A stretch of 64,000 nt of DNA from positions 1,240,001 through 1,304,000 of the forward strand of contig NZ_CP097291.1 of assembly GCF_027595165.1 (NCBI RefSeq), written 5' to 3'. Both the position numbers and the translations under genes were made by a program. This document shows positions 38,761-47,987 of this stretch, in pieces. Each line of letters starts with the position of its first letter. Position 1 is the first letter of the stretch. This DNA comes from Providencia sp. PROV188. Its GTDB lineage: Bacteria > Pseudomonadota > Gammaproteobacteria > Enterobacterales > Enterobacteriaceae. The notes below the pieces were generated by a model that saw only the letters and a program-made list of their open reading frames with translations, did not search any database and had not been told where the DNA came from.

Positions 38761-41700
38761 TTGAACGCGGAAAATTTCGCTCACTGACGCTGGTGAACTG
38801 GAACGGCTTTTTTGCTCGTACTTTTGACCTTGATGAATTAGTTACCACCCTGTCTGGGGGAAATGGTGCGGGTAAATCCACCACCATGGCGGCCTTTATT
38901 ACCGCCATGATCCCTGACTTAACATTACTGCATTTCCGTAATACCACAGAAGCAGGAGCCACCTCGGGTTCCCGTGATAAAGGTCTACACGGAAAGCTGC
39001 GTCCTGGTGTCTGTTATGCCGTACTGGATGTGTTAAACTCTAAACATCAACGAGTTATGGTCGGTGTTCGCTTACAGCAAGTAGCAGGACGCGATAAAAA
39101 AGTCGATATCAAACCGTTTATGATCCAAGGCGTGCCATTAGCCACTGTGCCAACGGAAGTATTAACGGAAGTGTTTGAAGGGCGCCAAGCTAAGGTTATT
39201 CCGTTGAATGACCTGAAAGAGCGCGTAGAAAAACAAGAAGGCATCCAATTTAAGCAATTTAATTCGATCACGGACTACCACTCAGTATTATTTGAATTGG
39301 GTGTACTGCCAAAACGCCTGCGTTCAGCGGGCGATCGTAGTAAATATTACCGTTTGATTGAAGCTTCCTTATATGGCGGGATTTCCAGTGCAATCACTCG
39401 TTCACTACGTGATTATTTATTACCGGAAAACAGCGGTGTACGTAAAGCATTCCAAGATATGGAAGCGGCATTACGTGAAAACCGTTTAACACTGGAAGCC
39501 ATCCGCGTAACACAATCTGACCGTGATTTATTCAAACATTTGATCAGCGAAGCCACAGACTATGTATCTGCGGACTATATGCGCCACTCAAATGAGCGTC
39601 GAATTCACCTAGATGCGGCTTTAGCTGCCCGAAACGAACTGTATAGCAACCGTAAACAACTACGCGTTGAGCAAGTTCGTAGTGTGGAAATGGCGCGTGA
39701 ATTAAATGAACAAAACGAAGCATCAACGGAAATCGAAGCGGACTACCAAGCGGCAAGTGACCACTTAAATCTGGTGCAAGCGGCGTTACGTCATCAAGAA
39801 AAAATTGACCGCTACCAAGCTGATATTGAAGAGCTCACTTATCGTCTTGAAGAACAGAGCGAAGTCGTCGCAGAAGCCACAGAGAAACACGAAGAACTTG
39901 ATGCCCGTGCTCAAGCGGCTGAAATTGAAGTGGATGAGCTGAAAAACCAGCTGGCAGATTACCAGCAAGCGCTTGATGTACAGCAAACTCGTGCGATTCA
40001 ATATCAACAAGCACTTCATGCCTTAAACCGTGCTCGCGAACTCTGCCAGCTACCTGATCTTACCATTGAAAACATCGATGAATGGCTGGAAACCTTTGAA
40101 GCCAAAGAGCAGCAAGCCACAGAAGCCTTACTCGCATTAGAACAAAAAATGAGCGTTGCGGATGCGGCGCATAGCCAGTTTGAGCAAGCGTATCAACTGG
40201 TGAAAACCATGTTAGGTGATGTGAGCCGTGGGGATGCATACACGCAAGCGCGTTCATTACTGCGCGACTGGTCATCGCAACAACATTTAGCAGAGCGTGT
40301 TCAGCCGCTGCGTATGCAATTATCTGAACTGCAACAGCATTTAGACAGCCAGCGTAATGCAGAAAAATTACTGAGCGAATTCTGTAAACGTTATGGCCAA
40401 AGTGTTGAGCCGGATGAGCTTGATGCCTTGATGGCAGAGTTAGAAATTCTGCAAGAAGAGTTAAGTACTGGTGTTAATGAGAGCGGCGAAAAACGCATGC
40501 AAATGCGCCAAGAGTTGGAGCAAATTCGCCAGCGTATCAGCCAGCTTTCCGCTAAAGCACCTGCGTGGATTATGGCGCAAGAAGCACTGACTCAACTCAA
40601 TGAACAATCAGGTGAAACTTTCGAAAATAGCACTGAAGTGACTGAATTTATGCAGCAACTTCTTGAGCAAGAAAGGGAAATTACGGTTGAACGTGATGAA
40701 GTCGCAGCGCAGCGCCGTGACCTTGATAAGCAAATCGAACGTTTAAGCCAGCCAAGTGGTGCCGAAGATGGTCGTATGCTGGCACTGGCAGAGCGCTTTA
40801 ATGGCGTACTGTTATCTGAAATCTACGATGATATTACCATTGAAGATGCGGCGTATTTCTCTGCATTGTACGGCCCAGCGCGTCACGGTATTGTGGTACA
40901 AGATTTGGCTGTGGTTCGCGAGCAGCTAGAAAATTTACAAGATTGCCCTGATGATGTGTACTTTATCGAAGGGGATCCATCTTCATTTGATGACAGCGTT
41001 TTTGATGCCCAAGAGTTTGAAAATGCTGTATTAGTCCGTTCATCGGAGCGTCAATGGCGCTATTCTCGCTACCCAGAGTTACCGCTATTTGGTCGTGCTG
41101 CCCGTGAAAGTCATTTAGAGTCACTGAGTGCTGAGCGTGATGAATTGGCTGAGCGTTATGCGACCTTGTCGTTTGACGTGCAAAAAATTCAGCGTGCTCA
41201 CCAAGCATTTAGCCGTTTTATCGGTCAGCATATTTCAGTGGCGTTTGAAGCGGATCCTGAAGCTGAAATTCGTACATTAAATCAAAAACGTACTGAATTA
41301 GAGCGTGGACTGAACCAATTTGAAGAACAGACCCAGCAACAACGCCAACAGTTCGCTCAAGGCAAAGAAAACCTACTGGCATTAAACCGTTTATTGCCGC
41401 AAGTGAATTTGTTGATGGATGAAACGCTGGTGGATCGCGTTGAAGAGATCCGAGAGGAGCTTTCAGAAGCTGAAGAAGCGGCACATTTCATCAATAAGCA
41501 CGGTAACAATCTGGCGAAGTTAGAGCCGATTGTGACGGTATTACTCAGTGATCCTGAGCAACATGATCAACTGCGTAAAGATTATGAATTGGCGAAACAT
41601 ACCCAGCAAAATGCGAAGCAACAAGCCTTTGCCTTGGTGGAAGTGGCACAGCGTCGCGCGCACTTTAGCTACAGTGATTCGACGGGGATGGTCAACGAAA

Positions 41701-43196
41701 ATGCGGACTTGAATGAAAAATTGCGCCAGCGTTTAGAGCATGCGGAAGCCGATAGAACTCGTGCCCGTGAGCTATTACGCCAGCAACAAGCACAAAGCAC
41801 GCAATATCATCAAGTTTTGGCATCGCTGCGCAGTTCATTCGACACCAAGCAAGAAATGTTGAAAGAACTTGAAGCAGAAATGCAAGAAATGGGCGTGAAA
41901 GCGGACCCAGATGCACAAGAGCGTGCCAGCATTCGCCGTGATGAATTACATCAATCTGTTATGGCAAACCGTAGCCGCATCAACCAGTTAGAAAAACAAC
42001 TGACGTTATGTGAAGCGGAAATGGATAACCTGCAAAAACGTCTGCGTAAGCTGGAAAAAGATTATTACCAAATCCGTGAGCAAGTCGTGATGGCGAAAGC
42101 GGGCTGGTGTGCGGTGATGCGCTTGGTGAAAGATAATGGCGTTGAGCGTCGTCTGCATCGTCGCGAATTGGCTTATACCGATGGTGATAGTTTACGTTCG
42201 ATGTCGGATAAAGCGTTAGGAGCGCTGCGTTTAGCGGTGGCGGATAACGAACATCTGCGTGATGTGTTGCGCATGTCTGAAGATCCTAAACATCCTGAGC
42301 GTAAAATTCAGTTCTTTATCGCAGTGTACCAACATCTGCGTGAGCGCATTCGCCAAGATATTATTCGTACTGATGACCCAATCGATGCGATTGAACAGAT
42401 GGAAATTGAGTTAGCGCGTCTGACCGAAGAGTTAACTGCCCGTGAGCAAAAACTGGCAATTAGCTCGAAGAGTGTGGCGAATATCATTCGTAAAACTATC
42501 CAGCGTGAGCAAAACCGTATTCGTATGCTGAACCAAGGCCTACAAGCGGTGGCATTTGGTCAGGTTAAAGGGGTTAGATTGAATGTGAATATTCGTGAAA
42601 GCCATGCCTTATTGTTGAGCGTGCTATCCGAAGAGAGCGAATTGCACCAAGACCTGTTTACTAGCCAACGTTTAACCTTCTCTGAAGCGATGGCGAAACT
42701 GTATCAACGCCTGAACCCACAGATGGATATGGGGCAACGCCTGCCGCAAACCATTGGTGAAGAGCTGTTAGATTACCGTAACTACTTAGAGTTAGAAGTT
42801 GAAGTTAACCGCGGCTCTGATGGTTGGTTAAAAGCAGAAAGTGGGGCGTTATCAACGGGGGAAGCGATCGGTACGGGGATGTCTATCTTAGTAATGGTCG
42901 TCCAGAGCTGGGAAGAAGAAGCCCGCCGACTGCGTGCGAAAGATATCATTCCATGTCGCTTACTGTTCTTGGATGAAGCGGCGCGTTTGGATGCGAAGTC
43001 TATCGCCACGTTATTTGAGTTATGTGACAGACTGGAAATGCAGCTTATTATCGCTGCGCCGGAAAACATTAGCCCAGAGAAAGGAACCACCTATAAACTG
43101 GTGCGTAAAGTGACTGGTAATACGGAACACGTTCACGTTGTTGGGTTAAAAGGTTTTGGTCAGGATAATCCGGCTCCACAAGCATTACCTCAATAA
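38757..43196 (+). CDS. mukB: Chromosome partition protein MukB (SMC-like ATPase)
   Basis: A 1479-residue SMC-type ATPase (E. coli 1486) that compacts and segregates the chromosome with MukEF and topoisomerase IV. The Walker A motif is [14 protein letters not shown] near residue 35. Two long Gln/Glu/Leu-rich coiled-coil arms (about 300-650 and 800-1150) flank a hinge. The C-terminal head has signature [17 protein letters not shown] and Walker [13 protein letters not shown]. It is last in cmoM-mukF-mukE-mukB and is followed by a strong terminator. Confidence 0.98.
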   Translation: MIERGKFRSLTLVNWNGFFARTFDLDELVTTLSGGNGAGKSTTMAAFITAMIPDLTLLHFRNTTEAGATSGSRDKGLHGKLRPGVCYAVLDVLNSKHQRVMVGVRLQQVAGRDKKVDIKPFMIQGVPLATVPTEVLTEVFEGRQAKVIPLNDLKERVEKQEGIQFKQFNSITDYHSVLFELGVLPKRLRSAGDRSKYYRLIEASLYGGISSAITRSLRDYLLPENSGVRKAFQDMEAALRENRLTLEAIRVTQSDRDLFKHLISEATDYVSADYMRHSNERRIHLDAALAARNELYSNRKQLRVEQVRSVEMARELNEQNEASTEIEADYQAASDHLNLVQAALRHQEKIDRYQADIEELTYRLEEQSEVVAEATEKHEELDARAQAAEIEVDELKNQLADYQQALDVQQTRAIQYQQALHALNRARELCQLPDLTIENIDEWLETFEAKEQQATEALLALEQKMSVADAAHSQFEQAYQLVKTMLGDVSRGDAYTQARSLLRDWSSQQHLAERVQPLRMQLSELQQHLDSQRNAEKLLSEFCKRYGQSVEPDELDALMAELEILQEELSTGVNESGEKRMQMRQELEQIRQRISQLSAKAPAWIMAQEALTQLNEQSGETFENSTEVTEFMQQLLEQEREITVERDEVAAQRRDLDKQIERLSQPSGAEDGRMLALAERFNGVLLSEIYDDITIEDAAYFSALYGPARHGIVVQDLAVVREQLENLQDCPDDVYFIEGDPSSFDDSVFDAQEFENAVLVRSSERQWRYSRYPELPLFGRAARESHLESLSAERDELAERYATLSFDVQKIQRAHQAFSRFIGQHISVAFEADPEAEIRTLNQKRTELERGLNQFEEQTQQQRQQFAQGKENLLALNRLLPQVNLLMDETLVDRVEEIREELSEAEEAAHFINKHGNNLAKLEPIVTVLLSDPEQHDQLRKDYELAKHTQQNAKQQAFALVEVAQRRAHFSYSDSTGMVNENADLNEKLRQRLEHAEADRTRARELLRQQQAQSTQYHQVLASLRSSFDTKQEMLKELEAEMQEMGVKADPDAQERASIRRDELHQSVMANRSRINQLEKQLTLCEAEMDNLQKRLRKLEKDYYQIREQVVMAKAGWCAVMRLVKDNGVERRLHRRELAYTDGDSLRSMSDKALGALRLAVADNEHLRDVLRMSEDPKHPERKIQFFIAVYQHLRERIRQDIIRTDDPIDAIEQMEIELARLTEELTAREQKLAISSKSVANIIRKTIQREQNRIRMLNQGLQAVAFGQVKGVRLNVNIRESHALLLSVLSEESELHQDLFTSQRLTFSEAMAKLYQRLNPQMDMGQRLPQTIGEELLDYRNYLELEVEVNRGSDGWLKAESGALSTGEAIGTGMSILVMVVQSWEEEARRLRAKDIIPCRLLFLDEAARLDAKSIATLFELCDRLEMQLIIAAPENISPEKGTTYKLVRKVTGNTEHVHVVGLKGFGQDNPAPQALPQ

Positions 43197-43215
43197 TTGA
43201 TTTTTTGTAGATAAT

Positions 43216-43248
43216 AAAACCGACATAGGAAACTGTGTCGGTTTTTTA
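43216..43248 (+). terminator. Terminator of the muk operon
   Basis: A perfect 10-bp stem AAAACCGACA/TGTCGGTTTT (43216-43225, 43236-43245), followed by TTATTATC. It lies 20 bases after the mukB stop. Confidence 0.9.
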
Positions 43249-43318
43249 TTATCTTTGCATTTTTAATTTCTTTATTTTTATTATCTTCATTTCCCTTTAA
43301 ATCATTAATAGATGACCG

Positions 43319-43340
43319 CAATGAGATTTGAATCTCATTT
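43319..43340 (+). promoter_or_regulatory. Palindromic CRP-like site upstream of aphA
   Basis: AATGAGATTTGAATCTCATT (43320-43339) is a perfect 20-bp palindrome. Its half-sites TGAGA-N6-TCTCA differ from the CRP core TGTGA-N6-TCACA by one symmetric base, and the flanks AA/TTT agree. It lies 76 bases before the aphA ATG. Identity as a CRP site is tentative. Confidence 0.4.
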
Positions 43341-43415
43341 TTATGTAATGAAAACTTTTATCATTGCAGTCCGTGAGTAGTTAATCACGAAATAAAACTA
43401 TTATAAGGATCGAAC

Positions 43416-44129
43416 ATGAAGAAAATCACACTAACGCTAAGTGCAATTGTATTAGCGCTGAGTTTTACGGCAACATCTCAAGCCAAAATTCCAATGCCAG
43501 AAACAGTCAGTACTGGAGTGACAGTTGCGGAATTAGCGGCACAACAACCGGTTCATTGGGTCTCTGTTGAGCAAATTAAACAGAGTTTAGAAGGTAAAGC
43601 ACCAATGGCGGTGGGTTTTGATATTGATGACACCGTTTTATTCTCAAGCCCAGGTTTTTACCGTGGAAAACTTGAATTCTCCCCAAATGATTTTAGCTAC
43701 CTGAAAAACCCTCAATTCTGGGAAAAAATGAATAATGAGTGGGATAAATTCAGTATGCCAAAACAAGTGGGCATCGATTTAGTTAAAATGCACTTAGAAC
43801 GCGGTGATAAAGTTTACTTTATTACAGGTCGTACACAGACTAAAACTGAAACTGTGACTCAATATGTGCAAGAAGGCTTAAGAATTCCTGCAGATAAAAT
43901 GAATTCAGTCATTTTCGCTGGTGATGAACCCGGTAAAAATAATAAAGTAAGCTGGATGCGTGACCATAAATTAACTATCTATTATGGTGATGCTGATGCG
44001 GATATTGCTGCGGCTCATGAGTTAGATATTCGTGGGATTCGTATTCTCCGAGCTTCAAACTCCTCTTACCAACCGTTGCCAAAAGCAGGTCGCTTTGGTG
44101 AGGAAGTTGTTATCAATTCCGAATATTAA
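43416..44129 (+). CDS. aphA: Class B acid phosphatase
   Basis: A 237-residue periplasmic phosphomonoesterase and phosphotransferase (same length as E. coli AphA). The signal peptide is [23 protein letters not shown]. The DDDD-type HAD motif [16 protein letters not shown] carries the catalytic aspartates; [13 protein letters not shown] and YYGDADADI complete the active site. In E. coli aphA maps elsewhere, so its place between mukB and ldtD is a difference from that map. Promoter-proximal palindrome noted at 43320-43339. Confidence 0.96.
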   Translation: MKKITLTLSAIVLALSFTATSQAKIPMPETVSTGVTVAELAAQQPVHWVSVEQIKQSLEGKAPMAVGFDIDDTVLFSSPGFYRGKLEFSPNDFSYLKNPQFWEKMNNEWDKFSMPKQVGIDLVKMHLERGDKVYFITGRTQTKTETVTQYVQEGLRIPADKMNSVIFAGDEPGKNNKVSWMRDHKLTIYYGDADADIAAAHELDIRGIRILRASNSSYQPLPKAGRFGEEVVINSEY

Positions 44130-44142
44130 TATTCGATAAAAA

Positions 44143-44176
44143 GTTAGTTAAAGGTGATTATTCGCCTTTAACTAAC
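44143..44176 (+). terminator. Hairpin after aphA
   Basis: A perfect 12-bp stem GTTAGTTAAAGG/CCTTTAACTAAC (44143-44154, 44165-44176), followed by AAAATAG. The T-run is better on the minus strand, so termination on the plus strand may be weak. Confidence 0.65.
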
Positions 44177-44497
44177 AAAATAGTGTTTATTTATTGATGA
44201 CATATTCCAGCGATTTAATATAACTTATATTAAATTAATTCTATTGAGAGAATAAAAGACGTCAATATTTGATATGTTATATCGTTTAGTTTTGGTGGAA
44301 AATGCAAACAATTCTATTTCTCATGCTGTTTTTATAAATAGTGCTCATTTTAGATAGCCTACCTCAATAACTTTTTTCATCAATAAAGACAAAATTAGTC
44401 AATTCCTATAACATTCTTCTCAGAGTTAAATATAATCAAATAGTGTCACTATAATAAAAAAATAATGTTATCCATGTAGTAACTTTAAGGTGGATGT
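44177..44497 (+). promoter_or_regulatory. Upstream region of ldtD
   Basis: About 320 A+T-rich bases with no ORF of note. A perfect -10-like TATAAT lies at 44431-44436, 62 bases before the ATG, but no convincing -35 is found at 16-18 bp. TTTAAGGTGG just before the ATG serves as ribosome-binding site. Confidence 0.35.
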
Positions 44498-46225
44498 ATG
44501 GCAAAGAGAAGAGTGAAAGCTCTGCAGATCTCAGTATTATGTGGGCTGATGGCGATGCAGTTCCCTGCATTTTCCGCAGCAGAAAATACGCAGCAAAACA
44601 GTATGGAAATTCAACAACCTCAATCAGTTGTTGCTGAAGAGGTGAGTAAAGTCACGGCAAAAGAGAGCTTGGAAAAGCTTAACGCATCTTTGCCTGTAGA
44701 AACAAAATTGGTGTTTGCGGACCAGTTGGCAAAAATTTATGCAGACAGGCAAATGCAATTGTTATGGCAAGATGAAACGGCAATTAGCCAGTTTCAACAG
44801 CAATTAGCGGAGCTTGCCTTAGCGGGTTTCCAACCTCAATTTAGCGAATGGTTAGTTTCATTGGAAAATAGCCAGCTGAGCGAAATGGGGCGTGATGCTA
44901 TTTTATCCGACGCTATGTTGGGGTATTTACAATATCTTTCTTCTGTTGAGTCAACGGGACAATATTGGTTATACACCAGCCGTCCTTATAAAATTATCGC
45001 ACCAACTGCAGCACAAATGAAACCGTGGTTAGAGGCTGAATCTGAACATCGCCTGGGTGAGTGGGTGAAGGCTCAAGCACCGAAACACGCGATGTATCAG
45101 CCGATGCGCAAAGAGATGCTAAAACAGCTCGCATTGCCGGAAGATACGTTAGAAATTACAAGTACAAAGGCATTAAAACCGGGTCAAGCCAGTGATGATG
45201 TCATTACGCTCCGTGAGATTTTAGTGCGAGATGGATTATTGGAAGCCTCTGCGGTTGGTGAAGCCGTTGATGCATCCGCACCGCCAGAAGAGATCAATAA
45301 AGTCACCGCCAATGCCCGTGTGTATAGTGATGACTTAGTGGATGCAGTGAAAAAATTTCAGCTTCAATATGGTTTAGAAGCTGACGGTGTGATTGGTAAA
45401 GGCACGCGTGTTTGGCTCAATATGCAGCCAAAACAAAAAGCGGGGCTGATGGCACTGAATATTCAGCGTTTACGGATTGTGCCGGAAAGTAGTGGTACAG
45501 GAATCTTGGTGAATATTCCTGCGTACACATTGGATTTTTATCTGAATAACGACATCATTTTGGATTCGAAAGTGATTGTTGGGCGTGCAGATCGTAAAAC
45601 GCCAATTATGAGCAGCGCACTGAATAATGTGGTGATTAACCCACCTTGGAGTGTGCCAACCAGTTTGGCGCGCAAGGATATTGCGCCGAAAGGTAAAATG
45701 GATCCAAGCTACTTTAGCCGCAAAGGCTATACGGTTTATTCAGGTTGGGGGCAAGATGCTTATGAAATCGACCCTTATACAATCGACTGGGAAAATATTA
45801 CTCCAGCGAATTTCCCTTATCGCATTCGTCAAGCACCAGGCTCAAGTAACTCTTTAGGGCGTTATAAGTTTAATATGCCAAGCTCAGATGCGATTTATTT
45901 GCATGATACACCGAACCATAGTTTGTTTAATAAAAATGCCAGAGCAATTAGTTCAGGCTGTGTTCGTGTAAATAAGGCTAGTGAGCTAGCGACGATATTA
46001 TTAGGTGACGCAGGTTGGGCTCAGACTCGCATTGATGGGGCATTAAAAGAAGGTTCAACACGTTATGTGAATATTCCTGACCGTATTCCTGTGTACCTTT
46101 ACTATCAAACTGCGTGGGTTGATAAAGATGACCAACCGCAATACCGGGCTGATATTTATCAATATGATGGCAGTATTGGTAATGCAGAAAAATATCTGCC
46201 TGCAATCAAAGTAATTTTAAAATAG
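44498..46225 (+). CDS. ldtD: L,D-transpeptidase LdtD (YcbB)
   Basis: A 575-residue periplasmic enzyme that forms 3-3 crosslinks in peptidoglycan, important under envelope stress. An N-terminal signal/anchor (about residues 10-28) precedes a scaffold region. A peptidoglycan-binding module (about 285-315, AVKKFQLQYGLEADGVIGKGT) and the YkuD catalytic domain (about 330-505) follow. The catalytic motif is HDTPNHSLF...ISSGCVRV with nucleophile Cys488. It is 40 residues shorter than E. coli YcbB (615), with the Cys shifted by the same amount, so the difference is N-terminal. It is upstream of mepK as in E. coli. Confidence 0.95.
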   Translation: MAKRRVKALQISVLCGLMAMQFPAFSAAENTQQNSMEIQQPQSVVAEEVSKVTAKESLEKLNASLPVETKLVFADQLAKIYADRQMQLLWQDETAISQFQQQLAELALAGFQPQFSEWLVSLENSQLSEMGRDAILSDAMLGYLQYLSSVESTGQYWLYTSRPYKIIAPTAAQMKPWLEAESEHRLGEWVKAQAPKHAMYQPMRKEMLKQLALPEDTLEITSTKALKPGQASDDVITLREILVRDGLLEASAVGEAVDASAPPEEINKVTANARVYSDDLVDAVKKFQLQYGLEADGVIGKGTRVWLNMQPKQKAGLMALNIQRLRIVPESSGTGILVNIPAYTLDFYLNNDIILDSKVIVGRADRKTPIMSSALNNVVINPPWSVPTSLARKDIAPKGKMDPSYFSRKGYTVYSGWGQDAYEIDPYTIDWENITPANFPYRIRQAPGSSNSLGRYKFNMPSSDAIYLHDTPNHSLFNKNARAISSGCVRVNKASELATILLGDAGWAQTRIDGALKEGSTRYVNIPDRIPVYLYYQTAWVDKDDQPQYRADIYQYDGSIGNAEKYLPAIKVILK

Positions 46226-46539
46226 TGACTATTACTCGAGGGGCTTAGGCTCCTCGATGCTATTTCCTGCATTAATTCCTAAATCTTCCTAACAATTCCG
46301 TTTTAATATATTTATATATTGAATGCATTGTGTTTACATATCATACGCAGTAAGGAATTAAAGTCGTCTTAATCGGCATGTTATAAGTGATTTCACTCAC
46401 CTTTTTGCATAAAAGTGATGGATTTTCCTTAATTTACGCAATTCTTTACATAATTATACATTAAAGCTAAATATCCTTTGCTAGACTGATGAAGTTGAAA
46501 TGTATATTTACTGAATAATTAACACCTGAGTTATCACCT
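46226..46539 (+). promoter_or_regulatory. Region between ldtD and mepK
   Basis: A hairpin TCGAGG...CCTCGA (about 46234-46256) follows ldtD without a T-run and may be its terminator. The rest is A+T-rich. A TTTACA about 17 bp before TAAATA (about 46444-46472) is a possible promoter for mepK, of low confidence. No ORF is seen. Confidence 0.35.
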
Positions 46540-47088
46540 ATGGATATGATTGATCAAAACCGCAGAAAGTGGTTGGGAATTGGTGCTGCCGCAATCGGTC
46601 TGGGACTATTACCTAATCATGTACTTGCTGCAATGAGTACACCTCGCCCAAGAATTTTACGTTTTCAAAACTTAAATACAGGTGAGTTTTTAAAGACCGA
46701 ATTTTTCGATGGTCGCCGTTATAATAAATCTGAATTAGCTCGCTTAAATCACCTTTTCCGTGATTATCGCTGCGATAAAGTGAAAACCATTGATCCTAAA
46801 TTATTTGACCAAATTTATTTACTGCAAATGATGATGGGAACCAATAAGCCAGTTCAGCTGATTTCAGGTTACCGTTCATTAGAAACGAATAATGCATTGC
46901 GTCGTAAGAGCTCTGGTGTGGCTAAACAAAGCTACCATACCCGTGGGCAAGCGATGGATTTCCATATTGAAGGCTTGCAGCTAAGTAACATCCGTAAAGC
47001 GGCATTAAAAATGAGTGCTGGCGGTGTGGGCTATTATCCGAAAAGCAATTTCATTCATATCGATACAGGTCCAGTGAGAACATGGTAA
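46540..47088 (+). CDS. mepK: Murein endopeptidase MepK (YcbK)
   Basis: A 182-residue peptidase of the M15 type. In E. coli MepK cleaves 3-3 and 4-3 peptidoglycan crosslinks to allow wall growth, so it complements LdtD. A twin-arginine signal (NRRKWLGIGAAAIGLGLLP, cleavage near VLAA) targets it to the periplasm. Zinc-binding motifs are SGYRSLETN, SYHTRGQAMDFH and NFIHIDTGP. Start at ATG 46540; the methionine at codon 3 is an alternative. It is followed by gloC. Confidence 0.95.
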   Translation: MDMIDQNRRKWLGIGAAAIGLGLLPNHVLAAMSTPRPRILRFQNLNTGEFLKTEFFDGRRYNKSELARLNHLFRDYRCDKVKTIDPKLFDQIYLLQMMMGTNKPVQLISGYRSLETNNALRRKSSGVAKQSYHTRGQAMDFHIEGLQLSNIRKAALKMSAGGVGYYPKSNFIHIDTGPVRTW

Positions 47089-47127
47089 TCTGTGCATAGG
47101 TGACACAGATTATGGAGTGATTGTTCG

Positions 47128-47775
47128 ATGAAATATACTATTATCCCAGTAACCCCGTTTATGCAAAACTGTCAGGTTATCTGGGATGAAACCTCAATGA
47201 ATGCAGTGATTGTTGATCCTGGTGGTGAGGCTGAAAAGCTGATTGCCGCCATTGAAAGCCGCGGATTAACATTAACAAAAATCTTACTTACCCACGGTCA
47301 TTCTGACCATATTGGCGCCTCAGCCCCCCTTGCAAAACATTTCGGTGTACCGATTTATGGTCCGCAGAAAGAGGATGCTTTCTGGATTGAAAATCTCGCT
47401 GAGCAAAATGCGATGTTTTATATTGGTGATTGCCCTGATTTCACACCAGATCATTGGTTAGAAGAGGGGGATAGCATCACGTGTGGAAATATTCAATTTG
47501 ATGTGCTGCATTGCCCTGGCCATACACCCGGTCACATTGTTTTTGTGAACCATGCTGACAAACTCATCTCCATGGGCGATGTGTTATTTAAAGGTGGTGT
47601 CGGGCGCAGTGATTTCCCGCGTGGTAACCATCAAGACCTTATCGCATCGATTAAAAATAAATTGCTACCTCTTGGTGATGATTATCACTTTATTCCAGGG
47701 CATGGTCCTATGTCCACATTAGGGTATGAGCGTATTTCTAATCCTTTCTTACAAGATGAATTACCGGTTTGGTAA
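47128..47775 (+). CDS. gloC: Hydroxyacylglutathione hydrolase GloC (YcbL)
   Basis: A 215-residue metallo-beta-lactamase-fold hydrolase. E. coli YcbL is a type II glyoxalase that hydrolyses S-lactoylglutathione in methylglyoxal detoxification. Metal motif THGHSDHIG, then [22 protein letters not shown] and FIPGHGPMS are all present. It follows mepK closely. In E. coli aspC is next; here the giant toxin gene is in between. Confidence 0.95.
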   Translation: MKYTIIPVTPFMQNCQVIWDETSMNAVIVDPGGEAEKLIAAIESRGLTLTKILLTHGHSDHIGASAPLAKHFGVPIYGPQKEDAFWIENLAEQNAMFYIGDCPDFTPDHWLEEGDSITCGNIQFDVLHCPGHTPGHIVFVNHADKLISMGDVLFKGGVGRSDFPRGNHQDLIASIKNKLLPLGDDYHFIPGHGPMSTLGYERISNPFLQDELPVW

Positions 47776-47800
47776 TGATGTTTGAATAAAAACCTCCTAT

Positions 47801-47827
47801 AAAAGCCTCTTAATTGGGGCTTTTTTG
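47801..47827 (+). terminator. Terminator of gloC
   Basis: AAAAGCC (47801-47807) pairs with GGCTTTT (47818-47824), followed by TTG. It lies 25 bases after the gloC stop, so the toxin gene needs its own promoter. Confidence 0.8.
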
Positions 47828-47918
47828 TATAAAAATTTAAAACTCATTTATAAAAAAATAAACTATATCCTAATTATATTTCTTCGGTTTTATTCTGTTA
47901 ATTATCTTTGGTATTTTT

Positions 47919-47950
47919 TAATAAATAGGTAATCAGTTGCTTATTTATTA
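47919..47950 (+). promoter_or_regulatory. Inverted repeat upstream of the toxin gene
   Basis: TAATAAATA (47919-47927) and TATTTATTA (47942-47950) are perfect 9-bp inverted copies with a 14-base spacer, ending 37 bases before the ATG. It may be an operator or a leader hairpin. The ribosome-binding site GAGGT lies six bases before the ATG. Confidence 0.5.
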
Positions 47951-47987
47951 ATTTAAAGAATATATTGATTTTAACAATGAGGTATAA

